Source: Nannocystis sp. RBIL2 (GTDB lineage: Bacteria; Myxococcota_A; Polyangia; Nannocystales; Nannocystaceae). From it: a stretch of DNA of 64,000 nucleotides. Location: the NCBI RefSeq assembly GCF_026626745.1, contig NZ_JAPNJW010000001.1, forward strand, positions 4,944,001-5,008,000. The letters are read 5' to 3'. This document shows positions 26,124 through 35,417 of this stretch, in pieces (positions within the stretch are counted from its first letter, which is position 1; each line of letters starts with the position of its first letter). The notes beneath the pieces are model-generated. The model was not told the origin of the DNA. It did not search any database and saw nothing but the letters and a program-made list of their open reading frames with translations. The position numbers were made by a program, and so were the translations under genes.

Positions 26124-26564
26124 CGTCATCTCGCCCGCGACTATAGAACGCCGACCATTCCCCCTGAAGCAAAAACGGACGCGAGGGGACGCGCACGACG
26201 CTTCGAGATCGGGCCGCACGCCCGCCTCGGCGTCGGCCCTGCGGTGCCACCTACGGCACGGGAGCGGGCGGGCAGGCCCCGCGCGAATTAGGGGTGCGAG
26301 ACCAGGGCGCGGCCGACGACGTCGGGGCGGGCCGCGGTCGGGAGCTCGATGCGATCGGGGGCGGGGCGCCTGGCCCGACGGCCCGCGGCGCCGCGTACGA
26401 CACGGGAGCGGCCGGCAGGCCCCGCGACCCATGATGCGAGACTGGCCACGCTCACGCCGGGCCGCCGAGCGGCCGGTGACAACATCGCGCGGGTTGGCGG
26501 CGACGCGTCCGTCTCCCCAGCTGCTCCAACGGACATGTCCCTCAAGACATGTCCGCCATCACTC
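26124..26564. other. gene-free region with an imperfect direct repeat
   Basis: 441 bases between two minus-strand genes. An imperfect direct repeat of about 50 bases occurs at roughly 26250-26305 and 26393-26445 (sharing CACGGGAGCGG and GGCAGGCCCCGCG and TGCGAGAC). No gene is visible. The promoter of the EF-hand gene should lie near 26130-26200 but no boxes were found. Confidence 0.35.
26530..26555. repeat. palindromic element just after a gene end
   Basis: CGGACATGTC pairs perfectly with GACATGTCCG around CCTCAA, ten bases beyond the stop of the minus-strand gene at 26565. Position and stability fit a 3' end hairpin. Confidence 0.75.
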
Positions 26565-29228
26565 TCACATCGGCTTCGGCCCGGGCGCGTCGTCGAGCGC
26601 GTCGAGCAGCGAATCCCACTCCGCGTCGTCCGCCGCGGCCGCAGGCGCCTCGCCGCCGGGCACCGGCGCTACCGGAGGCGGCGCCGACGAAATCACGGGT
26701 GGAGCGACGCTCGGCGCCTGTGCCACCGGCGGCAGCAGCCCCGCGCCCTGACCCACCCGCGGCGGCGCCACCAAGGGCACCACCGGGACGACCGGAGCCG
26801 CCAACGGCCCGCTCGGCCTCGGCATCGTGGGCGCGACCGGAGCCGCGACCGGCCCGCTCGGCCTCGACACCGCCGGCGCGACCGGAGCGCTCCCAGCGGC
26901 AGCGGGACTCGCCGTCAGCACCGGCGGCACCGGTGCTCCCCCCACTGCGGGATTCGACGGCAGCAGGGGCGCCGTGGGAGCTCCTCCAGCCGTCCCGGCC
27001 AGCCCCGCTGCGGGCGCGCCCACGTGCGACCCGGACAGCGACGGCCCTGTCGGTCTCAGAATATCGGCAGCAGCGCTGGTCCCCGGCACGGCAGGAGCCG
27101 GGCTCTTCGCCGCCAGCGACGGGAGCCCCGGCGGCGGACGCAACGCCCCGCCTACCGGCAAGCCGCCCGCTCCGGCCGGCTTCGGCAGCGGCACCGAGAA
27201 CGCCGGCGGCTTCCCCCCTGCTGCTGCGGGCGACGGCCCGGACGTGCGCCCTGCCCCGGAAAGCGACCCAGCCTGCGACGTCGACGGGGCTCCCAGGTGC
27301 CCGAACAACGACCCGACCGAGGGCGCCGCCCCAGTCGCCCGCGCCCCAGGAACCCCGGCCCCGACCGCCTCGACCGGCAGCACCGCCGGCCCCGCAGCGG
27401 GAGCGGCAGAGGATGCACCTGTCTGCTCCGCCCTGTCCTCTCGAACAGCCCCATAACTCGCGTCGCCCGCCTCCGCCTCGCGAACGACCTCGGCGCCCCT
27501 GTCCCCAAGGACAGCCTCACCACGGCCCGCGGCCGTCAAACCTCCAGCCGCCGTCTCGCGCACGGCCTCGGCCCCCCTGTCCCCAAGGACAGCCGCGCCG
27601 CGACCCGCGGCCGTCGAACCACCGACCGTCACCTCGCGCGCGACTTCCGTCGCCCCGTCGACCTTCCGAACGGCCTCGGACGACATGTCCCCAAGGACAG
27701 CCTCACTGCGACCCGCGGCCGTCGAACCCCCGACCGTCACCTCGCGCGCGACTTCCGTCGCCCCGCCGACCTTCCGAACGACCTCGGCCGACATGTCCCC
27801 AAGGACAGCCTCCGGCGCCCCGCCGACCTTCGCCCGCGCGACCTCGGCCCCCCTGTCCCCAAGGACAGCCTCGCCCGCCTTCGCCCGCGCGACCTCGCCC
27901 GCGCCTGCCGTCGCCGCCCGCTTCGCCTCGGCGCCGCCGGACCTGTCCTTCAAGCCACCCGAGGCCACGTCCTCGCGCCCGATCGCGACCTTGCTCACCG
28001 GCCGCCCCGCCGTCCGCGCCGGCGTGCTCGGAGCCCGCTGGGGCACCCGCCGCTCGGCCTTGGCCGCCCGTCGGGCCGCCCGTCGCTCCTCGCGCCGGAC
28101 GTTCCGCTTCCCGCGCGGCTTCTCGGCCTCGCGCTCCGCCGATCGTTCCGCCTCGACCGCCGGCCCCTCCGGCAGCGCCAGCACCACCCCGCTCGGAGCC
28201 GCCGCGCTCGCCGGCCGCGCCTCGGCCGCGGCGCGTGTCGCGACCCTCGCCACATCCTCGCGCTTCACCCCGCCGGCCGGCTTGCCCGCGACCTGTCCCT
28301 TCGGACCTGCCCCCGGCGCCATGTCTTTGTCTTTTAAAAAGACATCCTTGCGATCGGCCGCCCGCGCCTCGAGCTTGCGCGCCCGCTTCTCGCTCGCCTT
28401 CGCCGCCGGCCGCAGCAGCCGGCGCGCCCGCTCGACCAGCGCCTGCGCCAGCTCGTCGGGCCCGGCCTCGAGCCCCCCCTCGGCGCCGCGCAGGGCCGAC
28501 AGCGCCGTCTCCGACGCCCCCGCGCGCTGCTCGAGCAACGCGCGGGTCGCCAGCACCCGCGGCGTCGCCCCGAGCGCCGCCTGGGCCGCGTCGAGCAGCG
28601 CCCGCACCTCGTCGGCCCGCGGCTTCCCGGCCAGCAGCTGCGCCGCCGCCAGGTGCAGCTGGTCCCACGGTCCCAGCGCCTGCCGCTTCGCCAGCGCCTG
28701 CAGCAGGTCGCGCGCCTGCTCCGGCACGTCGGCGACCAGCAGCGCGTGCGCCTGCGTCGACACGATCCCCGCCGGCGGATCGCCCATCACCCCGGCCAGC
28801 CGCGCCGCCTCCGTCAGCGCCTTGGCCGACGCCCGCCCCTCGCCGCGCACCAGGTGCAGCCGCCCCTCCTGCAGGGCCGTCCACGCGAACGGCGCGAACC
28901 ACCGCACCCGCCTTTGCTTGCGCAGCGCGTCGAGCAGCCCCTGCGCAGTGCTCGGCGTCGCCGCCAGCACCGCCCGCTCGAGCGGACCGAGCAGCCCGTG
29001 CACGATCACCGGGAACAGCGCGAACCACAGCACCGCCGCCGCGAGCAGCCCCCAGAACACCGGCCCGCGCGGCGCGAAGATCAGCGCCCCTGCGATCACC
29101 GCCATCGGCACGTAGATCCGCGCCGCCCCCGACGCGACCGGCCGCTTCGAGCGGAGCCACAGCGTGGCGGGCAGAGGGGTCCGCACGGGCTCGGGCGGGG
29201 CGGCAGAGTTCGGGGCAAGATCGCTCAC
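26565..29228 (-). CDS. repeat-rich membrane protein with Pro/Ala-rich tail
   Basis: About 887 residues. Near the N-terminus are two membrane segments (IYVPMAVIAGALIFA, WGLLAAAVLWFALFPVIV), then about 200 residues of Ala/Leu-rich helices that look TPR-like (SAKALTEAARLAGV, QARDLLQALAKRQAL). The rest is low complexity: a Lys/Arg/Ala region, then repeats built on AVLGD(M/R)(S/G)xE and VRK-VGGATEVAREVTVGGS, then Pro/Ala/Gly to the end (DDAEWDSLLDALDDAPGP). Each repeat begins at a palindromic element. It is probably a membrane-anchored scaffold; no family is recognised. Start GTG 29228 or TTG 29237 cannot be decided. Confidence 0.65.
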   Translation of the reverse strand: MSDLAPNSAAPPEPVRTPLPATLWLRSKRPVASGAARIYVPMAVIAGALIFAPRGPVFWGLLAAAVLWFALFPVIVHGLLGPLERAVLAATPSTAQGLLDALRKQRRVRWFAPFAWTALQEGRLHLVRGEGRASAKALTEAARLAGVMGDPPAGIVSTQAHALLVADVPEQARDLLQALAKRQALGPWDQLHLAAAQLLAGKPRADEVRALLDAAQAALGATPRVLATRALLEQRAGASETALSALRGAEGGLEAGPDELAQALVERARRLLRPAAKASEKRARKLEARAADRKDVFLKDKDMAPGAGPKGQVAGKPAGGVKREDVARVATRAAAEARPASAAAPSGVVLALPEGPAVEAERSAEREAEKPRGKRNVRREERRAARRAAKAERRVPQRAPSTPARTAGRPVSKVAIGREDVASGGLKDRSGGAEAKRAATAGAGEVARAKAGEAVLGDRGAEVARAKVGGAPEAVLGDMSAEVVRKVGGATEVAREVTVGGSTAAGRSEAVLGDMSSEAVRKVDGATEVAREVTVGGSTAAGRGAAVLGDRGAEAVRETAAGGLTAAGRGEAVLGDRGAEVVREAEAGDASYGAVREDRAEQTGASSAAPAAGPAVLPVEAVGAGVPGARATGAAPSVGSLFGHLGAPSTSQAGSLSGAGRTSGPSPAAAGGKPPAFSVPLPKPAGAGGLPVGGALRPPPGLPSLAAKSPAPAVPGTSAAADILRPTGPSLSGSHVGAPAAGLAGTAGGAPTAPLLPSNPAVGGAPVPPVLTASPAAAGSAPVAPAVSRPSGPVAAPVAPTMPRPSGPLAAPVVPVVPLVAPPRVGQGAGLLPPVAQAPSVAPPVISSAPPPVAPVPGGEAPAAAADDAEWDSLLDALDDAPGPKPM
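27500..27867 (-). repeat. coding repeats nucleated on five identical palindromic elements
   Basis: Five exact copies of TGTCCCCAAGGACA start at 27500, 27578, 27686, 27794 and 27854; spacings are 78, 108, 108 and 60 bases, all divisible by three. The two 108-base units are near-identical along their length (36-residue protein repeats), so they arose by tandem duplication, and the element is always the best conserved part. Confidence 0.85.
28321..28345. repeat. AT-rich variant of the palindromic hairpin
   Basis: ATGTCTTT pairs perfectly with AAAGACAT around a 9-base T/A-rich loop, coding KDVFLKDKDM on the minus strand. Both arms differ from the main consensus in a matching way. Confidence 0.6.
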
Positions 29229-29680
29229 GGAGGCCAATTCCAGGGCGAACTTGCCCCAACACCCCCGGCGTACGCAAGCGCGCGTCTCCCGTCCGTTTGC
29301 GCCATCGCCACGACGACGCTCGACCGGCCGTCCTCACGAACCTGGCGCGCCGCTCCTCGCACGACGCTCACCCGCACGAGCCATTCGCGCCCGCGGCCAT
29401 CCACCAACCACTCACCGCGCGCAACGAGCCTCCGCGCCTCTCACTGCCGCCATCCTGCCGCGCAATCATCCGGCACCGCCCGCAACCAACCTCGCGCCTC
29501 TCCTACCGCCGCCACTCATCACGCCGCGCTCATCATCCCGCGCCGCTCCCGACCAACCTCCGTGCCTCTCATACCGCCACCCGTCATCACGCCGCTCCCG
29601 ACCAACCTCCGCGCCGCTCATACACCGGCGGCGCCCGTCATTCGCGGCGACGACCTTCTCGTCGTCCACGCCGCGCGACA
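29229..29680. other. gene-free low-complexity region with degenerate repeats
   Basis: 452 bases between two minus-strand genes. From about 29400 to 29640 a unit of roughly 50-60 bases recurs three to four times in degraded form, with the common core CGACCAACCTCCGYGCCKCTC (exact-like at 29547-29567 and 29598-29618, weaker earlier). No gene is supported. The unit is unrelated to the TGTCC-N4-GGACA family and does not look like CRISPR, since the spacers are as similar as the cores. Confidence 0.5.
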
Positions 29681-30127
29681 TCACGGCGGCCCGCAGATGC
29701 TGCGTTTCTCGCTCCCGCCGCCCGACGAGCGGCACACCGTCCCCGGCCCCACGTGCGTGAAGCAATACGCCATCGGATCGGCGTCGAGGCGCGCCCCGTC
29801 CTCGCAGCTGACCCAGCAGCGCTTCGTCGTGTCATTCGTCAGCGGCGTGCAGACGTGGGCGATCCCCGGCATGCACTCGCCCTCGAACGCGCAACAGTCC
29901 TCGTCTCGCTCGCACGTGTGCGTGCAATAGCCGTCCTCGAACTGGGTCTCGCAGAAGACCTCCCCGAGCAGCGCGTGGTCGACGTCGCGGTAGCAGTCCG
30001 CCGCCTCCGCGCACAGCGACCCGGTCGGCTGTTCGGGCGGCTCCCCGCAGGCGAACCCGAGGATCGCCGCGCTCACGACCGCCGCCGTCATCGTGCTCAT
30101 GAGCCATCGAAGCCTCGCGTCGTGCAT
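29681..30127 (-). CDS. small Cys-rich lipoprotein
   Basis: 148 residues. The signal peptide ends with a lipobox (AAILGFAC); ATG 30127 gives an Arg-containing n-region, and ATG 30100 or 30091 are alternatives. The mature part has 13 Cys, several adjacent (DEDCCAFEGEC, YCTHTCERDEDCC), so a compact disulfide-bonded fold is expected. The spacing C-x6-C-x5-C resembles small secreted protein modules found in other Nannocystaceae-like genomes, but I recognise no named family. It is divergent from the beta-helix protein gene at 30376. Confidence 0.65.
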   Translation of the reverse strand: MHDARLRWLMSTMTAAVVSAAILGFACGEPPEQPTGSLCAEAADCYRDVDHALLGEVFCETQFEDGYCTHTCERDEDCCAFEGECMPGIAHVCTPLTNDTTKRCWVSCEDGARLDADPMAYCFTHVGPGTVCRSSGGGSEKRSICGPP

Positions 30128-30375
30128 GCTCGCGAACCATGGTGCGGTCCGCCGACCGTGCCAGGCCGCATCCGCGGACCTCGCCGCCCCCTCGCGCGAG
30201 GGCCCCGACGTCCCCTCATTTCCAGCATTCTCATGCGATTCCCGAGCGCCCCGTCGCCCTCCCGCGGTGCCCCCGCGAATGACGGCGCCGTCATGAACAG
30301 CCTCGCGCGCACGCGCCCTCGTGTCGCCTCGATCCCCCGCGCAGTCGCTGCCGGGCGCGCGGTACCTTCGGGCCC

Positions 30376-32145
30376 ATGCAGCAGCCCAAGCTCGGCCTCG
30401 CCCTCCTCGCCGCCCTCGCGGCCTGCGGCGACGGCGGCGGCAACATGACTGAAGGGACAGGTTCCACCGGCATCGGCGGTCCGGACAGCGGCGACTCGAC
30501 CGCCGGTCCCACCAGCGCGCCGACCGGCGGCACCACCGGCGACCCGACCGACGGCGGCAGCGAGGCGACCGGCAGCCCGACCAGCGCCACCGCCACCAGC
30601 GACCCCTCCGGCGACCCGACCGACACCGGTGAGCCGCCTCCGCCTCCGCCCGCCGGCACCTGCGACGTCCCGGTCGAGCTCGCCGACAGCTCGAGCCCCA
30701 CCACGGTCGTCGGCGACGGCACCCCCGCCAGCTGCACCGAGGCCGCGCTGGCCGCCGCAGTCGCTGCCGGCGGCGTCGTCACCTTCGACTGCAGCGGCCC
30801 CGTCACCATCACCCTGTCTCAAGCCTTGAAGGTCACCGGCGACCTCGTGCTCGACGGCGACCACGACGTCACACTGTCCGGCGGCGGGGTCACGCGGATC
30901 CTCGACATGAACACCGGCAACTTCGAGTCGCAGGGTCCGAACCTCACCGTCCAGCGCCTGCGCTTCATCGACGCCAGGGCCAGCGGCACCGAGACCCCTC
31001 TCGGCACCGACGTCGACGGCGGCGGCGGGGCCATCTTCCACCTCGGCGGCCACGTCACCGCGATCGACAGCACCTTCGAGAACAACGAGGCCGCCACCTG
31101 GGGCCCCGACGTCGCCGGCGGGGCGATCTACGGCATCGGCGTCGGCGCTACCACCATCGTCGGCTGCACATTTCATAACAACCGCGCGGCCAACGGCGGG
31201 GCAGTCGGGGCGCTGCACACCGCGCTCACGATCGTCAACTCTACCTTCACCGCCAACGAGGCCACCGGGCGCGGCGCCAACTACATCGACATGATGGGCG
31301 AGCAGGCCGGCAAGGGCGGCAACGGCGGCGCGATCGTCATGGACGGCAGCGGCCGCGAGCTGAAGATCTGCGGCGCCACCGTGCGCGGCAACAAGGGCGG
31401 CGCCTTCGGGGCCGCCCTGTTCCGCACCGGCTACGAGGGCGAGCCCACCATCATCGACCGCAGCACCTTCGCCGACAACGAGATCCCCGACCACGACGAC
31501 GACGATTCGCCGAGCAGCGGCGCGCTCTACATTCAGGGCACCGCGGTCACCCTCACCCATTCGACGATCTCCGGCAACAAGGCCCGCGGCTCCGCGGGCG
31601 TGTGGATCCTCGGCCACGGGGCCCAGGCCGCCGTCGCCGACCTCACCAACGTCACCATCAGCGGCAATTCGACCTGGCCGCAGGCCGACTTCACGACGCG
31701 CGGGATCGGTGCCGGCCTCACCATCGGCGACCACACCACCGGCACGATCCTCAACTGCACGATCGCCGGCAACGACGCGCAATTCGGCTCCGGCATCCTG
31801 CGCGTCACCCCGCTCGTGGTCCGCAACACCATCATCAGCAACAGCGCCGAGAATCAGTACACCCCGCTCAACTGCACCGGCTCGATGTTCGCCACGCCTC
31901 CGGGCACCGGCGATCACAACATTCAGTGGCCGACCGGTCCCCAGGACGACATGGACTGCACGCCGGGGATCTCCCGCGTCGATCCCTTGCTCGGCGCGCT
32001 CGCCGACAACGGCGGCCCGACGCAGACGGTCGCCCCGCTCGCCGGCAGCCCCGCGCTCGCGGCCGGCAGCGACTGCCCGCCCACCGACCAGCGCGGCGAG
32101 CCGCGCGGCGACCCGTGCACCCTCGGCGCGCTCGAATGGCGGTGA
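30376..32145 (+). CDS. parallel beta-helix lipoprotein
   Basis: 589 residues. Lipoprotein signal (MQQPKLGLALLAALAAC), then about 75 residues of Gly/Ser/Thr/Asp linker (TGGTTGDPTDGG). From about residue 110 the protein repeats short strands with Asn at turns (DSTFENNEA, GCTFHNNRA, NSTFTANEA, HSTISGNKA, NCTIAGNDA), the pattern of right-handed beta-helix and of chlamydial-type Pmp/choice-of-anchor proteins. The last part, DPLLGALADNGGPTQTVAPL and GSPALAAGSDCP, is the standard end of this family. It is likely exposed on the cell surface; binding to polysaccharide or host-like surfaces is possible but unproven. It is convergent with the STAS protein gene, 13 bases apart. Confidence 0.75.
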   Translation: MQQPKLGLALLAALAACGDGGGNMTEGTGSTGIGGPDSGDSTAGPTSAPTGGTTGDPTDGGSEATGSPTSATATSDPSGDPTDTGEPPPPPPAGTCDVPVELADSSSPTTVVGDGTPASCTEAALAAAVAAGGVVTFDCSGPVTITLSQALKVTGDLVLDGDHDVTLSGGGVTRILDMNTGNFESQGPNLTVQRLRFIDARASGTETPLGTDVDGGGGAIFHLGGHVTAIDSTFENNEAATWGPDVAGGAIYGIGVGATTIVGCTFHNNRAANGGAVGALHTALTIVNSTFTANEATGRGANYIDMMGEQAGKGGNGGAIVMDGSGRELKICGATVRGNKGGAFGAALFRTGYEGEPTIIDRSTFADNEIPDHDDDDSPSSGALYIQGTAVTLTHSTISGNKARGSAGVWILGHGAQAAVADLTNVTISGNSTWPQADFTTRGIGAGLTIGDHTTGTILNCTIAGNDAQFGSGILRVTPLVVRNTIISNSAENQYTPLNCTGSMFATPPGTGDHNIQWPTGPQDDMDCTPGISRVDPLLGALADNGGPTQTVAPLAGSPALAAGSDCPPTDQRGEPRGDPCTLGALEWR

Positions 32146-32158
32146 CGCCGGCGACGCC

Positions 32159-33277
32159 TCAGGTGCGCGGCCGCGACGAGCGCCCGAGGCGGGCGATGCA
32201 GTGCGTGAGGGCGTCGCGGAGCTTGCCGAACACGGGCACGCGCGAGAGGTCGACCCCGAGGGACACGATCGTCTGGGCGATGAGCGGATGAATGCCGGTG
32301 AGGACGCCCTCCGCTCCGAGCAGGCGGATCGCCTGGATCATCCCGATCAGGTGGCTCGCGGTGCCGGTGTCGACGACCTCCACCCCGGTGAGGTCGAGGA
32401 TCGCGAACCTCGCCCGCGTGCTCGTGACCGCCTGCAGCAGGTTGTCCATGATCTCCGCGGTGCGGACGGTGTCGATGAGACCGACGATCGGCAGCGTCAG
32501 CACGCCGTCCCACACCTCGATGATCGGCGTCGACAGCTCGCGGATCACCTGCTGCTGGCGCTCGATCAGATCGAGCCTGGCCCGCAGCTCGAGCTCGTTG
32601 CGCTTCGTCTCGGTGACGTCGAGCGACACGGTGATGACCGACAGCTCGCTGTCCTCGACCGGGATGCCCCAGGACAGCCAGTGGACGCCGTACACCTCCG
32701 AGAGCTCCGCCACCTGCGGCTCGCCGTTCATCGCCCTGCGCGTGGACTCGCCCGACGGCGTGCCGCCGAACAGCTCGAAGTAATCCTGACCGACGAATTG
32801 ACCCGGGCTGAGCCCGACGGTCCGCAGCGCCTTGCCCCGCTGCGACGCGAACACCCCCTGCTTGTCGATCGAGCACACCACGATCTCGAGGTTGTCGAGC
32901 AGCGCCTCGAGCATCTTCGCCTCGACGCCGCGCCGGCGAAACTCGCGCTCGCGCGCCGTGATGTCGTGACCGTGCAGCGTGGCGCCGACCACCCGACCGT
33001 CGGCCTCGCGCGTCACCTCCCACCACGCCGCGAAGTACAGCTCGCCCGCGGGCCGGTCGATCCGCAGCACCTCCGGCTCCTCGCTGTCCGTCACGAGACG
33101 CCGCGCCCACGCATCGGCCTCGTCGGCCACGGGGACGAGCTCCCCGAGGGGGCGACCGACCGCCTCGTCCGCGCTGACACCCAGCACGCGTTCGGCTCGC
33201 CGGTTCCAGCCCGTGACCTGGAGAACGTCGTCCACTTCGATCGTGACGTGAGGAGCCTTGTTGCTGCGTTCGTCCAC
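32159..33277 (-). CDS. RsbR-like PAS-STAS stress-signalling protein
   Basis: About 372 residues. The N-terminal half has two PAS-like sensor domains (NRRAERVLGVSADEAVGRPL; VFASQRGKALRTVGLSPGQF). The C-terminal 115 residues are a STAS domain of the RsbR type: PIIEVWDGVLTLPIVGLIDT, then AILDLTGVEVVDTGTASHLI and LGAEGVLTGIHPLIAQTIVS-LGVDL, including the two conserved Thr positions that are phosphorylated in stressosome proteins (family knowledge). It would join a large sensing complex with RsbS and a kinase; no such partners are in the window. Start GTG 33277 gives MDERSNK; the longer frame is shadow. Confidence 0.8.
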   Translation of the reverse strand: MDERSNKAPHVTIEVDDVLQVTGWNRRAERVLGVSADEAVGRPLGELVPVADEADAWARRLVTDSEEPEVLRIDRPAGELYFAAWWEVTREADGRVVGATLHGHDITAREREFRRRGVEAKMLEALLDNLEIVVCSIDKQGVFASQRGKALRTVGLSPGQFVGQDYFELFGGTPSGESTRRAMNGEPQVAELSEVYGVHWLSWGIPVEDSELSVITVSLDVTETKRNELELRARLDLIERQQQVIRELSTPIIEVWDGVLTLPIVGLIDTVRTAEIMDNLLQAVTSTRARFAILDLTGVEVVDTGTASHLIGMIQAIRLLGAEGVLTGIHPLIAQTIVSLGVDLSRVPVFGKLRDALTHCIARLGRSSRPRT

Positions 33278-33563
33278 CGGTCCAGAGTACCCAGACCCTG
33301 AGGTGAAGTACGCCTCCGCCGTTGCGGAAACACCTGGGTGAACGAACGTGGGCACATGGCGCACGACAGGTCGCAAGAGACATGTCGGCGAACTGGGCTT
33401 CGCAGCGCCTCCTGCTCCTATCAATCATCAATACGAGCACCCGGGCGAGCACGCCCGGGCGCTCCTCGTCAATCACCGCAGGGTGACCGGCGAGGCCGAC
33501 GCCGCGAATCGCTCCGCTCGGGAAAAACCCGCGGCGAACATGGCGCCGCGCGGCGCGTTGCGA

Positions 33564-34082
33564 TCACAAGCGCACGAGGCCGGTGCGCAGCATGTACACG
33601 AAGCGGCGCCGCTGCTCCTCGGCCAGGAGCGCGTGGATCTTGCCCACCGCCACCTGCACGGCCTTCTGCACGCGTTCGGCCGAGCGCGTGCGTTCGGCCG
33701 CGATCTGCGAGGCCGCCGCCTCGTCGAACGTGTCGGCCGCCAGCAGATCGGCGTAGCCGCTGCTGGTGCGGCGGAGGTCGAGCTCGGCCTGGGCGCGCTC
33801 GACCTTGAGGCTGTCGAGGATCACCGCCAGCTCACCGACCTGTCGCTCGTCGAGGCCGAGCTTGTAGGCCAGGAACCGCAGCGGCCGGCGCACGCCGAAC
33901 GGACCGCCGCCCCAGAAGAAGCCCTCCGGGCCGCCTCCGGGATCGCCGCCACCACCACCTTCGTCTTGGTCGCCGCAGCGACCCCTACCAAAACCACCGC
34001 AATGAGCGTGCTCGTGCCCGTAATGTCGAGACGAGGCCACCCGGCGCGCAATCCCGCGCCACGCAGAGAACCAGGGATGCAT
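33564..34082 (-). CDS. CpxP/Spy-like periplasmic heavy-metal sensor-type protein
   Basis: 172 residues. After a short N-terminal hydrophobic or Arg-rich stretch there is a His/Gly/Cys-rich segment (HYGHEHAHCGGFGRGRCGDQ) that could bind metal. The rest is helical: LAYKLGLDERQVGELAVILD, a Glu/Arg-rich hairpin, and ALLAEEQRRRFVYMLRTG at the end, which corresponds to the 'LTPEQR..F' repeat of CpxP/Spy/ZraP proteins (heavy-metal resistance family). Such proteins are periplasmic chaperones or stress sensors. The signal peptide is poor with ATG 34082, so export and the start are uncertain. Confidence 0.55.
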   Translation of the reverse strand: MHPWFSAWRGIARRVASSRHYGHEHAHCGGFGRGRCGDQDEGGGGGDPGGGPEGFFWGGGPFGVRRPLRFLAYKLGLDERQVGELAVILDSLKVERAQAELDLRRTSSGYADLLAADTFDEAAASQIAAERTRSAERVQKAVQVAVGKIHALLAEEQRRRFVYMLRTGLVRL

Positions 34083-34295
34083 GATTGTCGCTTTCTGCCG
34101 GGGCTCTCGCTCCCGGCGCTGTCCGGACCGCGCGGGCGTTTTGCCTCGCGCGTCCTCCGAGTATTCGGTCCGGTCTCGCGGCTGTCAACCGCGGCCGGCC
34201 GGGATTGCTGCGAAGCGGCCGCCGAGATCGCCACGTGCGCCGGCCCCCGGGCGGGCGCGCAATCGGCGATGCTGACGCCTCTCCGTTCGCCGGCC

Positions 34296-35297
34296 TCAGC
34301 TGGGCGCGCCGGGCTTGTACCACTCGAAGTCGTTGGGCCACACGAAATTATTGAAAGCCACGCTGATGCTGAGGTCGAGCGCGCGCACGTGGTGCCACCA
34401 GCCGACCGGCAGGAACAGCGCCTCGCCCGGCAGCAGCACCTCGTCGAAGCCGAACGCCTGCGCCAGCTCGGGGCTCGGCCGCTCCGGGTCGAGCGTGCTG
34501 TAGACCCCGCGCGCCGCCGCCAGCAATTGCGGCTGCTCCGGCGGGTACAGGCGGAAGCGCTTACGCCCGACCACCTGGAAGAACAGGATGTTCGAGGTGT
34601 CGTGGTGCAGCGACGTCACCGTGCCTGCCGGTCCGAACCACAGCGCCCCGCAGCTCGCGCTGCGCGACGCGTCGAAGTAGCCGGCCGGCAGCGCCACGTC
34701 GTCGAGCAGCCCCGCGAGCCCGGGCCGGACCAGGTTGCGGTTGTTGGCGATCAAATACAGGTCGTTCGTCTCGCCGGCCGCGAGCACGCGCTCGACGTAG
34801 TCGCCCAGCGTCGTCCGGCGCAGGTGCTGCTTGAAGCGGACATCCGGGTCGTCATCGCCGGCGCGCCCGATCGACATCTCGATCTCTGCCGCCCCGAAGC
34901 GTTTTTTAAAATCTGCCGGGCTCCAGCGCGAGAACGCCGGCCAGCGCGGCACCACGTCGGTGAAGATCACCGGCGTCCCGGTCGACCAGTAGCGGGCCAC
35001 GAACTCCCCCGGCGACGGCAAGCCGATGCGCTCGATCGCCGGCGACGTCGCCCGCAGCGCCCCGCGCAGCCGGTTCACCAGCGCCTCGCGCCGCAGCCCT
35101 GCCGCCGCCGCGCGCGCTCCGGCCAGCTCCGGCGACTGCCGCGCCCGCGCCAGCGCCCCGGCGATCGCCGCCTCCTGTACCCCGCGCTCGGCCAGCGCCG
35201 CCCGGAGCGCCGGCGCCTCGGCCCCGCGCAGCAGGTTCTCCGCCAGCCACGCCCGGTACGCCGGGGTCAGCCGCGGCCGCCCGCGCCGCGCCGACAT
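34296..35297 (-). CDS. JmjC/cupin-8-type Fe(II)/2-oxoglutarate hydroxylase
   Basis: 333 residues. The Arg-rich first 100 residues look helical and may bind nucleic acid or protein. From about residue 110 the cupin_8/JmjC fold is clear: ARYWSTGTPVIFTDVVPRWP, FGPAGTVTSLHHDTSNILFF with the HxD-type metal ligands (HHD), KRFRLYPPEQ (2-oxoglutarate-binding Lys/Arg region), and GWWHHVRALDLSISVAFNNF giving the distal His. The predicted reaction is protein or small-molecule hydroxylation. ATG 35297 follows AGGGCGG at five bases; ATG 35318 and 35384 would add residues made by the palindromic elements upstream. Confidence 0.8.
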   Translation of the reverse strand: MSARRGRPRLTPAYRAWLAENLLRGAEAPALRAALAERGVQEAAIAGALARARQSPELAGARAAAAGLRREALVNRLRGALRATSPAIERIGLPSPGEFVARYWSTGTPVIFTDVVPRWPAFSRWSPADFKKRFGAAEIEMSIGRAGDDDPDVRFKQHLRRTTLGDYVERVLAAGETNDLYLIANNRNLVRPGLAGLLDDVALPAGYFDASRSASCGALWFGPAGTVTSLHHDTSNILFFQVVGRKRFRLYPPEQPQLLAAARGVYSTLDPERPSPELAQAFGFDEVLLPGEALFLPVGWWHHVRALDLSISVAFNNFVWPNDFEWYKPGAPS

Positions 35298-35336
35298 CTT
35301 GACCGCCCTGAAGCTCATGTCCGAACTTGCATCCCT

Positions 35337-35402
35337 GAACATGCCCTTTGCGACATGTTCTGAAAGACCTGCCCTCATGGGCATGCCCTTTACGACATGC
35401 CC
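35337..35402. repeat. two hairpins with compensatory arm changes
   Basis: 35337-35360: GAACATG, loop CCCTTTGCGA, CATGTTC. 35379-35402: GGGCATG, loop CCCTTTACGA, CATGCCC. The loops are nearly the same while the stems differ at two positions, each time changed in both arms. They lie in the 120-base gap upstream of the JmjC gene. Confidence 0.8.
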
Positions 35403-35417
35403 TTAAAACCTTCCTGG

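Noticed and set aside
26549..30448. 1299-codon plus-strand open frame rich in Pro, Arg and Ala
   Set aside because: Antisense to the repeat-rich membrane protein and running on over an intergenic stretch and another minus-strand lipoprotein; composition is that of a GC shadow.
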